A DNA stretch of 11,959 nt, taken from contig DKTR01000038.1 in assembly GCA_002473385.1 (NCBI GenBank), positions 1-11,959 of the forward strand, given 5' to 3'. Source of the stretch: Lachnospiraceae bacterium UBA7225. GTDB taxonomy: Bacteria; Bacillota; Clostridia; Lachnospirales; Lachnospiraceae. A program made the translations under genes and the position numbers. Positions within the stretch are counted from its first letter, which is position 1. Each line of letters starts with the position of its first letter. The notes beneath the pieces were generated by a model, which saw only the letters and a program-made list of their open reading frames with translations, was not told the DNA's origin and did not search any database. Positions 5,584 through 11,959 of this stretch are shown piece after piece.

Positions 5584-8500
5584 ATGAAAAGGAGAAACAC
5601 CTGGAAACGCATATCTGCGTGGATATTGACGGCGGCAATGGTCGTTGGCAACAGTTCCTTTGCGGTACTTGCTGAAGAGCTGGCAGAAATTTCTGCCCAG
5701 GAAGCGGTCGTGCAGGAGGCTGCTGCGCCAGACGGAGCTGTGGAGACAGTGACAGAGCCGGTGCCGGTGGAAGTGCCGGCAGAGGTAACGCAACCGGAAG
5801 TGCAGACGCAGGAGGAGGTTTTGGCAGAACCGGAGACATCTGCAGAGACACAGACGGCGGATGACAGCGCAAATGCATTGCCGGGACAGGAAACAGAAGC
5901 CGGTGCAGAAGCCGGGGCGGATATGGAAGCAGAAGTGCCGGATAATACCGGAAATACTTCCGATGAGGAAGAGATTATCATCGGCGATGAGGGACTGGAA
6001 ACAGAAGCTTTGCCGGAGAACGTGGAGGAAGCCATTGCAGAGGCTCTTCTGACAGCCGGGGAAGAAGCCGGCGGGGACACAGAAGAAGGGCAGAAGCCGG
6101 AATACATGTATACCCTGCCGCTGAGAAGAGAGCCGAAAGAAGACGAGATGCTGCCGGGGCATTCTCTCTGGATCGGCAATACGGTGTACTGTCAGACAGA
6201 GGACGGTTCCTTTGAAAAGGAGCTTCCGATCATAAATGTAGAGGTTCTGAAGGAATGGGGCTGGGATGAAGCCGGCAACGATATTCCGGCAGAGCAGGGA
6301 AGCATTGTCGGACTTTCCGGAGATGCCGCGAACGGCTGGAGACTGCGCGCGTATAACAGCGGTTACGCAGAACTGGGGATTACCTGGGAAACGCCGGACG
6401 GCGGGACAGAGAGCTATGGTTATCAGGAAGACGAGTATTACTGCGTGTATGTTTACGATGATGTCTACCATGTGGAATGGGAGTACCCGAATGGCTGCAC
6501 AGATATCGTGATCGGAGATACCATGGAGATCCATCTGACAATGAGCCGTGAGTGGCGCGACGGACGCTGGGAGTCTGTGGAGGATGCGCGGTTTGCTGTC
6601 CTTGGGGAAGATGAGCCGTGGCACGATACCAGTGTTGCGGGGGTATCTCTTGACGGCAGCACGCTTACTGTTACCGGAGTTGGTATCGGCGGAACCGATA
6701 TTACCGTGAATGCGCTGGTTCCTGGTGAATCCGGCGAATATGAGGCGGTAAGCTGGACACGCATTCATGTAGATGTCAGCGAGGGCTTTTTAAATATCGA
6801 GCCGGTGCGGGTGGACAATGTAGCGCTTGGGAATGTGTTTAATCTGGAGAATCTGGGTCTTCAGGTGATTTCCTACAGCACAGACAACAGCAGACAGTCT
6901 TCTGTTGTAGAGGGAGTCCGTTTCCGCATTGATGACTATGATGAGCAGGTCTGGGAAAAGGTGTCTGACGGCGAAAATATTACCGCACTGAAAAGAATGG
7001 GCGTGCAGGATAACCATGTTCATGTTGTTGCCGAAGTAAACCGGGCGGAAGAAGGCGAAACGGAACAGTGGGAAGAAATCTGCAGCCGCTGGTTCGGGTT
7101 TGACAGACTGGATTATGAGGTCCGGATAGAGAATCTGCGCGGCGATGACTGGGGATGGATTTTTTACGGGGAGGATTATACCGTGTCTCTGAACACGGAG
7201 AGCCTCGGAAAGCTGCCGGTCAGTGTAGAATGGATGATCGGGCAGTATGATGAAGAAGATAACTTCCATGAGACAGAGGATGCGTCTGCATATACTGTCC
7301 ATGAAGACGGCAGCATCACGCTGCACGGCGGGCGGCTGTCAGAGCTGTATCCGGAGAAGGATGAAGATAATCCATTTCGTCTGATAGCACTTGTGTACCT
7401 GGAAGGCGCTGAGACCGAGGTGGCCTGGACGGAAAATGATATCCATGTATGGGATACGTATTACGACTACTATTTTCCGGCGACCGATCCGGGAGAACGC
7501 GATCTTCTTCCGGGCGAAAGCCTTTGGATTAATAAGTGGATGAGCGGGTTTGTATCTAATCCGAACCATCCGCACGGTGAATGGCTAAATGATTATTTTG
7601 AGATTACCAGTGTAGAAATTGTGGAACAGGGCACCTGGGATGAGGAAGGCAATGAGAGACCTCTGGAAGAAGGAGAGAGAGACCGTATCCGGCTTGAAAC
7701 AGAGGAGAACGGCTGGCGCATCTGTGCCGATGATTACGGCTGGGTAAGGATCAGCATAACTTATCTGGATGCCAATGGCAATGAAGCGGTTTATGGCGGA
7801 GAAAACGAAGAATTCAGTGTATATATCCATGGAGAGGTATACCGTCTGGATCTCATCTATCCGGATGACAGCAATCGTCTGACATATCCGGGATCTCTTA
7901 CCGTGCAGAGCAGCCTGCGGCGTGACAGAGATGGCGAGGGCAGTGAAGAGATAGGAGAGTACCGTCTGGTGCTTCCGAAGGATGAAGAAGGAAACTACTG
8001 GTATGACACGGATGCTCTGGATGTATCTGTCACAGAGGACGGAAAGAGCATTGTGATCGATTCGAAGAGATCCGATTACGGAGAGAATATATATGTAAAA
8101 GTGGAAGTGCCGGATGAATCAGAAGGGAACGGCTGGCGCGAGGTATGCGACGCACGACTGGACGTGGAAGTGCTGGATAACTATTATGTTGTCCGCTTTG
8201 AAGGCATGCCGGAGGATGGCATCCAGACAGAGATCGGGGATACGCTGGACATCAATGAGCTGAAGCCGGTGGTTTACGCCTGCAATGCACAAAATCCGGA
8301 CGGCGTGCCCGTGGAAGACAGTGACGATGTGCGTGTTACGCTGATCCGTTCTGAGAATAATGAAATGGGCTGGGATACCAATGCCTGGGAGGTTGTTTCA
8401 GGCACGGAGGATAATCTGATCCCGGTGCTGAAGAGAACCGGCGACTGGGGCAATGAAATCAATGTGTTCATTGAGGAACGCTCGCGCAATGAAAACGGTG

Positions 8501-10860
8501 AGGTGGAAAAGGATGATCAGGGTAATGATATCTGGCGCGAGAGCTGCCGTTACAGGCTGCAGATTCAGGACCTTGGATACCACACATGGTTTGAGAATAT
8601 GCGCGGGGACGGACATACCTGGGTATTTAACGATGAGGATATGACGCTGATTCTCGGTATGGAGAATATTCCGGTTGAGAAGGGCAATGTTTCTGTTGAG
8701 TGGACAGTTGGCACCTGGGATGAGGAAAGGCAGGATTTTTCCGATACCGTCAGTGAGAAAGGCGGCTATTACACAATTATCAATGAGGATGGTGTATACG
8801 GCATTACGCTTCACGGGGAAAAACTGAGTGAGATTTACCATGATGATCATTCCTGGGCTAACGTAAGGGCAATTACAAGAGTCTGCGGTACGGAAGTGTG
8901 GCAGACAGGGGCAGGAGTAGATGTGCGCCAGTCCCGCTGTGACTATGACTTCCCGCTAAGCGCAGCATGGGAAAACACGCTGCTGCCGAACTGGAGGCGG
9001 GACATCGGAAATGAGATGAACTGCTATATAGAGAATGCGGAGCATCCATGGGGAGAAGATATCTCAGCTGCGATTGAAAATGTTGAGATTCTTGGACAGG
9101 GTCATGAATGGAACTGGGATGAGTACAGACCGGAGGACTACAACATTTCCGACAGCGGCGAAGCAATTATTGAACTGGATGGAAGTGCGCAGGATGGCTG
9201 GAGTGTGCAGTCAAATGGAAATGGCTACGGCTTTGCACATATCCGTATCACTTATAGGGATGTTATAACCCAGAAGAGCGCGTATTATGAGTTTCCGGAA
9301 TTTGTCGGCAATGAGCTCTATGAATTCAGGTGGGACAGTCCGGACAGAGATAATCTGGATAATATGCCGGTAAACAGTGAAACAGAGATTTCTACCACAT
9401 TGATACGCTGCTATGTTGACGACGATGGAATCAACAGAGAGGAAGAGCCAAAGGATTATGTGCTGTCTGTAAACTGGGATGAAGGGGACACCACCTATGA
9501 CCCCAATCTGCTGAGTGTGGAAGTAGTGGATAATACAAAGCTTCGCATTTCCTCAAATGACAATCAGTGGGGAACTGGTATTTATGTGCGTGCGCTGCGT
9601 CCGAACCCGGAGAGCGGCGAGTATGAGGAGGTCACCGGAACAAATATTTTCGTAAATGTTGTATATATCTGTGAGCATGTCTGGGATGAAGGTGTTGTTA
9701 CAACACCGGCAACCTGTGTGGCAACAGGGATAAAAACCTATACCTGTACGAAATGTAAGGAACAGAAAACAGAGGATCTGCCGCTTGTGGAGCATACCTG
9801 GAATGCAGGTGTCATTACCCGGAAGCCGACTTGTACGGCAGCAGGAGTAAAGACCTATACATGTTCCGTATGCGGCGGTACAAAGACAGAAGCGGTAGCA
9901 GCGCCCGGACATTCGTACAGCACGGCTTATACAACAGATGTGGCGGCGACCTGTACAAAAGCGGGCAGCAAGAGCAGACACTGTACGCGCTGCGGTGCAA
10001 AAACAAATGTGACGGCGATTCCGAAGACCGCACACAAGGGCGGAACAGCGACCTGCCTGGCGAAAGCAAAGTGTTCGGTCTGCAGACAGGAGTACGGCAA
10101 TAAATTAACACCGGTTCTGAAGGTGACGGCAGACAGTTTAAAGATGAAGGTGAAGCAGTCGACAACAGCCTTCAAAGTAACGTCCATGGGCAAGGGCGAT
10201 TATGTAGCCTCCGTAACGTCAAGTAATACCCAAATCTTGAAGGTATCTTCACTCAACAAGACGAAGGGAACCTTTAAGCTGACAGCGCAGAAGAAGACAG
10301 GCAAAGCGACGCTTACCGTGAAGCTGGCGAGCGGTCTTTCGAAGAAGATTACGGTTACGGTGCAGAAGAGCACGGTGGCAACAACGTCCATCAGCAATCT
10401 GGCATCGAAGGTAACGCTGGATAAAGGCAAAACGACAACCTTAAAGCCAGTGCTTGCTCCGGTAACAAGTCAGCAGAAAGTTACATACAAGACCTCAAAT
10501 AAAAAGGTCGCTACCGTATCTTCCAAGGGCGTTATCAAGGCGGTAAGCCCGGGCAAGGCAACTATTACCGTGAAATCCGGCAGCAAGTCGAAGAAGGTGA
10601 CCGTTGTTGTTAACCCGATTAAGACAACGAAAATCAGCAATGTTGCATCGACGGCGACCGTGAAGAAGGGCAAAACACTGACACTGAAACCGAAGCTCAC
10701 CCCGTCAAACAGTACGGAGGCAATCAAATATACCACTTCCAACAAAAAGGTGGCAACAGTGTCCTCCAAGGGTGTCATTAAGGGCGTGAAAAAAGGAACG
10801 GCAATCATCACGGTGACCAGCGGCAGCAAGAAAGTGACCTGTAAGGTGACGGTAAAATAA
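5584..10860 (+). CDS. Giant secreted repeat protein with CxxC repeats and Ig-like domains
   Basis: A 1758-residue exported protein whose overall family I do not recognise. An N-terminal signal peptide (KRRNTWKR, then a hydrophobic core) has a likely cleavage after A30 (AVLA/EE). Residues 31-170 are an acidic Ala/Glu/Thr/Pro-rich linker. Residues about 189-1360 form a Trp-, Tyr-, Asp- and Glu-rich beta-type array with an A-B-A-B-A pattern. Residues 1363-1500 hold four HxW/CxxC repeats. Residues about 1509-1758 hold three Lys/Thr/Ser-rich Ig-like domains of the Big_2 type, each ending in an ATITV-like strand. There is no LPxTG motif, C-terminal membrane helix, choline-binding or SLH repeat, so attachment may be non-covalent through the basic tail, or the protein is released. 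The start has a strong AGGAGG at 5571-5576, 7 nt upstream. It lies just after the kinase operon terminator and shares an upstream motif with it. A role as adhesin or surface scaffold is an inference; no catalytic motif was seen. Confidence 0.88.
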   Translation: MKRRNTWKRISAWILTAAMVVGNSSFAVLAEELAEISAQEAVVQEAAAPDGAVETVTEPVPVEVPAEVTQPEVQTQEEVLAEPETSAETQTADDSANALPGQETEAGAEAGADMEAEVPDNTGNTSDEEEIIIGDEGLETEALPENVEEAIAEALLTAGEEAGGDTEEGQKPEYMYTLPLRREPKEDEMLPGHSLWIGNTVYCQTEDGSFEKELPIINVEVLKEWGWDEAGNDIPAEQGSIVGLSGDAANGWRLRAYNSGYAELGITWETPDGGTESYGYQEDEYYCVYVYDDVYHVEWEYPNGCTDIVIGDTMEIHLTMSREWRDGRWESVEDARFAVLGEDEPWHDTSVAGVSLDGSTLTVTGVGIGGTDITVNALVPGESGEYEAVSWTRIHVDVSEGFLNIEPVRVDNVALGNVFNLENLGLQVISYSTDNSRQSSVVEGVRFRIDDYDEQVWEKVSDGENITALKRMGVQDNHVHVVAEVNRAEEGETEQWEEICSRWFGFDRLDYEVRIENLRGDDWGWIFYGEDYTVSLNTESLGKLPVSVEWMIGQYDEEDNFHETEDASAYTVHEDGSITLHGGRLSELYPEKDEDNPFRLIALVYLEGAETEVAWTENDIHVWDTYYDYYFPATDPGERDLLPGESLWINKWMSGFVSNPNHPHGEWLNDYFEITSVEIVEQGTWDEEGNERPLEEGERDRIRLETEENGWRICADDYGWVRISITYLDANGNEAVYGGENEEFSVYIHGEVYRLDLIYPDDSNRLTYPGSLTVQSSLRRDRDGEGSEEIGEYRLVLPKDEEGNYWYDTDALDVSVTEDGKSIVIDSKRSDYGENIYVKVEVPDESEGNGWREVCDARLDVEVLDNYYVVRFEGMPEDGIQTEIGDTLDINELKPVVYACNAQNPDGVPVEDSDDVRVTLIRSENNEMGWDTNAWEVVSGTEDNLIPVLKRTGDWGNEINVFIEERSRNENGEVEKDDQGNDIWRESCRYRLQIQDLGYHTWFENMRGDGHTWVFNDEDMTLILGMENIPVEKGNVSVEWTVGTWDEERQDFSDTVSEKGGYYTIINEDGVYGITLHGEKLSEIYHDDHSWANVRAITRVCGTEVWQTGAGVDVRQSRCDYDFPLSAAWENTLLPNWRRDIGNEMNCYIENAEHPWGEDISAAIENVEILGQGHEWNWDEYRPEDYNISDSGEAIIELDGSAQDGWSVQSNGNGYGFAHIRITYRDVITQKSAYYEFPEFVGNELYEFRWDSPDRDNLDNMPVNSETEISTTLIRCYVDDDGINREEEPKDYVLSVNWDEGDTTYDPNLLSVEVVDNTKLRISSNDNQWGTGIYVRALRPNPESGEYEEVTGTNIFVNVVYICEHVWDEGVVTTPATCVATGIKTYTCTKCKEQKTEDLPLVEHTWNAGVITRKPTCTAAGVKTYTCSVCGGTKTEAVAAPGHSYSTAYTTDVAATCTKAGSKSRHCTRCGAKTNVTAIPKTAHKGGTATCLAKAKCSVCRQEYGNKLTPVLKVTADSLKMKVKQSTTAFKVTSMGKGDYVASVTSSNTQILKVSSLNKTKGTFKLTAQKKTGKATLTVKLASGLSKKITVTVQKSTVATTSISNLASKVTLDKGKTTTLKPVLAPVTSQQKVTYKTSNKKVATVSSKGVIKAVSPGKATITVKSGSKSKKVTVVVNPIKTTKISNVASTATVKKGKTLTLKPKLTPSNSTEAIKYTTSNKKVATVSSKGVIKGVKKGTAIITVTSGSKKVTCKVTVK
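6148..9669 (+). repeat. A-B-A-B-A large repeat array inside the secreted protein
   Basis: Module A occurs at residues about 189-398, 641-863 and 1132-1362. Anchors are LPGHSLWI (190), LPGESLWI (642) and the diverged LLPNW (1133); NGWRLRA (250), NGWRICA (709) and DGWSVQS (1204); and VYHVEWEYP, VYRLDLIYP and LYEFRWDSP. Module B occurs at about 399-640 and 864-1131. Its anchors are IENLRGDD and FENMRGDG (516, 1004), VSVEWMIG and VSVEWTVG, and ITLHG (578, 1074). The period is about 460-500 residues. Divergence between copies points to old duplications. The modules look like all-beta domains, but no named family is assigned. Confidence 0.75.
9670..10083 (+). repeat. Four HxW/CxxC repeats in the secreted protein
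   Basis: Repeats of about 40 residues start at E1364, E1403, G1442 and A1483. Each complete copy has H-x-W/Y, then a single Cys, then Gly, then Y/H-x-C-x-x-C followed by a Lys-Thr stretch (for example TYTCTKCKEQ, TYTCSVCGGT, SRHCTRCGAK). The fourth is shortened. Similar repeats are common in secreted proteins of gut Clostridia. Whether they bind zinc or form disulfides cannot be told from sequence. Confidence 0.7.
10108..10857 (+). repeat. Three C-terminal Ig-like (Big_2-type) domains
   Basis: Domains span residues about 1510-1597, 1598-1679 and 1680-1758. The last two are close copies, sharing TSNKKVATVSSKGVIK and similar DNA (around 10495-10540 and 10735-10785). The tract is strongly lysine-rich, in contrast to the acidic body of the protein. 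Big_2-type domains are typical stalks or cell-wall-proximal modules in surface proteins. Confidence 0.8.
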
Positions 10861-10872
10861 TATAAAAATCTA

Positions 10873-10901
10873 TTGACAGTTATTTGCATTTGTGCTAGGA
10901 T
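10873..10901 (+). promoter_or_regulatory. Predicted promoter of the infC-rpmI-rplT operon
   Basis: A perfect TTGACA (10873-10878), a 17-bp spacer and TAGGAT (10896-10901) with an extended -10 TG (10893-10894) make a strong sigma-A-like promoter. The start would be near 10908, 13 bp after the stop of the secreted-protein gene for the -35 box. No separate terminator is visible after that gene. Confidence 0.75.
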
Positions 10902-10907
10902 AACAGA

Positions 10908-11058
10908 GTGTGAAAACGAAGCAGAGTATCCACTCTCACCGCAGCACAGATGCGTGACTGCCGGTTAATATGCTGAAAGTGCCGAAGTGCTGTCTGGGCA
11001 GTACGGGGGCATGGAAAAAAGTATGTTTGCGTGGATGGCTTTGCTGTCCACGCTTTTT
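10908..11058 (+). ncRNA. infC-operon leader, probable ribosomal-protein (L20-type) attenuator
   Basis: A leader of about 190 nt precedes infC. A short hairpin AGAGT/ACTCT (10923-10936) is followed by two overlapping pairings: GCAGCAC (10941-10947) with GTGCTGT (10987-10993), and ACTGCC (10957-10962) with GGCAGT (10997-11002). These are either a pseudoknot or alternatives. An intrinsic terminator follows at 11029-11058. Position before infC-rpmI-rplT and the terminator fit the known Firmicute L20 leader, in which L20 represses its own operon. I could not verify the L20 consensus base by base. Confidence 0.65.
11029..11058 (+). terminator. Leader terminator upstream of infC
   Basis: GCGTGGA (11029-11035) pairs with TCCACGC (11047-11053), followed by TTTTT (11054-11058). 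It lies 37 nt before the infC start and after the operon promoter, so it must act as an attenuator rather than a gene-end terminator. An upstream TCCAC (10929-10933) could pair with GTGGA as a competing structure. Confidence 0.85.
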
Positions 11059-11081
11059 AGTATCGGTGAAACGCATTTAAT

Positions 11082-11098
11082 GGAGGTGTACAACAATT
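11082..11098 (+). promoter_or_regulatory. RBS and non-canonical ATT start of infC
   Basis: GGAGG (11082-11086) lies 9 nt before ATT (11096-11098), the ideal distance. The next in-frame ATG at 11108 is 21 nt away, too far for this site, and no other ribosome binding site is present. AUU start codons in infC are known from enterobacteria, where IF3 discriminates against them and so represses itself. Confidence 0.8.
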
Positions 11099-11602
11099 AG
11101 CGAATTAATGATTAACGAACAGATCAGAGACAAGGAAATCCGTCTGATCGGGGAACATGGAGAACAGCTTGGCATTATGTCTGCAAAGGACGCTATGAAG
11201 CTGGCGCGGGAGGCAGAACTGGACCTGGTAAAGGTCGCGCCGATGGCAAAACCGCCTGTCTGCAAGATTATTGACTACGGCAAATACCGCTATGAGATGG
11301 CAAGAAAAGAAAAAGACGCCAAAAAGAAGCAAAAAACCATTGAAGTTAAGGAAGTTCGTTTATCGCCAAATATTGATGCGAATGATCTGAATACAAAGAT
11401 TGGGGCAGCCAGAAAGTTCCTGTCCAAAGGAAACAAGGTGAAGGTAACACTTCGTTTCCGCGGTCGTGAAATGGCTCATATGCAGAGCAGCAAACATATC
11501 CTGGATGATTTTGCGAAGGAATTGGAGGATATCGCGTCCGTAGACAAGGCAGCAAAGGTGGAAGGCCGCAGCCTTACAATGATTTTAACTGAAAAACGCT
11601 GA
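11096..11602 (+). CDS. infC: Translation initiation factor IF-3
   Basis: IF-3 binds the 30S subunit, keeps it apart from 50S and checks start codon and initiator tRNA. The protein is 168 residues from the ATT start (ISELMINEQIRDKEIR), a normal length. The N-terminal domain holds INEQIRDKEIRLIG and the segment PPVCKIIDYGKYRYE; a lysine-rich linker (KEKDAKKKQK) leads to the C-terminal domain with IKEVRLSPNIDANDLNTK-like and VTLRFRGREMAH motifs. Choosing the ATG at 11108 instead would remove four residues and leave the gene without a usable ribosome binding site. It is first in infC-rpmI-rplT, 62 bp before rpmI. The ATT start implies autoregulation by IF-3 at translation, in addition to the leader attenuator. 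Confidence 0.96.
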   Translation: MSELMINEQIRDKEIRLIGEHGEQLGIMSAKDAMKLAREAELDLVKVAPMAKPPVCKIIDYGKYRYEMARKEKDAKKKQKTIEVKEVRLSPNIDANDLNTKIGAARKFLSKGNKVKVTLRFRGREMAHMQSSKHILDDFAKELEDIASVDKAAKVEGRSLTMILTEKR

Positions 11603-11664
11603 TTGCAAAAGAAGCACAGTTTTTCGGGTAAATAAGAAAACCATATTTAAGGAGGAAACATAAA

Positions 11665-11862
11665 ATGCCGAAAATGAAGACAAGCAGAGCAGCTGCAAAA
11701 CGTTTCAAACTGACAGGTACAGGAAAATTAAAGAGAAGCAAAGCTTATAAGAGCCATATCTTAACAAAGAAATCTACCAAGAGAAAGAGAAACCTTAGAA
11801 AACCAACCATTACGGATGCTACAAACTTCAAGAACATGAAGAAGATCTTACCGTATTTATAA
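11665..11862 (+). CDS. rpmI: 50S ribosomal protein L35
   Basis: A 65-residue, very basic protein of the large ribosomal subunit. The sequence [20 protein letters not shown] and the later KRKRNLRK segment are characteristic of L35, and length is typical. AAGGAGG at 11649-11655 lies 9 nt before the ATG. It sits between infC and rplT, the usual order, with no promoter or terminator between the genes. Confidence 0.97.
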   Translation: MPKMKTSRAAAKRFKLTGTGKLKRSKAYKSHILTKKSTKRKRNLRKPTITDATNFKNMKKILPYL

Positions 11863-11887
11863 GAAGGATTGAAGGAGGAATTAAGAC

Positions 11888-11959
11888 ATGGCAAGAGTAA
11901 AAGGCGGCATGAACGCCAGAAGAAAACATAACAGGGTATTAAAACTTGCAAAAGGCTAC
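11888..11959 (+). CDS. rplT: 50S ribosomal protein L20, 5' part only
   Basis: The first 24 codons are present (MARVKGGMNARRKHNRVLK then LAKGY) and the gene runs off the window edge. This is the highly conserved basic N-terminal extension of L20, which reaches into 23S rRNA during 50S assembly. AGGAGG (about 11874-11879) lies upstream at normal spacing, 25 bp after rpmI. In Firmicutes L20 is the repressor of this operon through the leader RNA, which fits the leader at 10908-11058. Confidence 0.96.
   Translation, partial: MARVKGGMNARRKHNRVLKLAKGY

Noticed and set aside
5160..6768. Two long minus-strand open frames across the start of the secreted-protein gene
   Set aside because: They cross the kinase terminator and overlap a + strand gene with signal peptide and strong ribosome binding site; the Ser/Ala-rich product mirrors the Glu/Ala linker.
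9670..10857. Tandem repeats considered as a CRISPR array or mobile repeat
   Set aside because: Repeats are in frame, codon-level and protein-coding with diverged DNA; there are no short identical repeats with unique spacers.

Overview
The window reads as a chromosomal segment of a low-to-moderate GC Firmicute, most likely a gut Lachnospiraceae-type Clostridia. The reasons are strong AGGAGG ribosome binding sites, a T-box in front of thrS, an infC-rpmI-rplT operon with an attenuated leader, a two-domain DUF1540 protein, and a very large secreted protein with HxW/CxxC repeats and Ig-like (Big_2-type) domains. Genus is not claimed. All genes lie on the + strand.

Layout. (1) Positions 54-2394: a sigma-A-like promoter, a threonine T-box leader with its intrinsic terminator, and thrS. 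(2) 2431-2805: a small cysteine-rich DUF1540 protein whose ribosome binding site and start codon sit in a long inverted repeat that also looks like a terminator. (3) 2806-5470: a structured 246-bp intergenic region (promoter, two hairpins), an HTH regulator with a TTG start, and a membrane Ser/Thr kinase with an N-terminal cytoplasmic kinase domain, one transmembrane helix and an extracellular leucine-rich-repeat sensor, closed by an intrinsic terminator. (4) 5584-10860: a 1758-residue secreted protein with a signal peptide, an acidic low-complexity linker, an A-B-A-B-A array of large repeats I cannot assign to a family, four HxW/CxxC repeats and three lysine-rich Ig-like domains. (5) 10873-11959: promoter, attenuator leader, infC (non-canonical ATT start), rpmI and the first 24 codons of rplT.

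How the parts may work together. The two ends are housekeeping translation genes under RNA-level control: the T-box senses uncharged tRNA-Thr, and the infC leader is probably controlled by a ribosomal protein such as L20. Between them lies a candidate accessory sensing module of HTH regulator, LRR receptor-like kinase and giant secreted protein. An identical 14-bp motif (CTGCATACCAAAAA) occurs upstream of both the HTH-kinase pair and the secreted protein. Upstream of the HTH gene, part of the motif is repeated in inverted form over a predicted -10 box. This suggests, by inference only, that the HTH protein controls its own operon and the surface protein, with the kinase signalling from outside the cell. 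This module is the best candidate for an undescribed system in the window.
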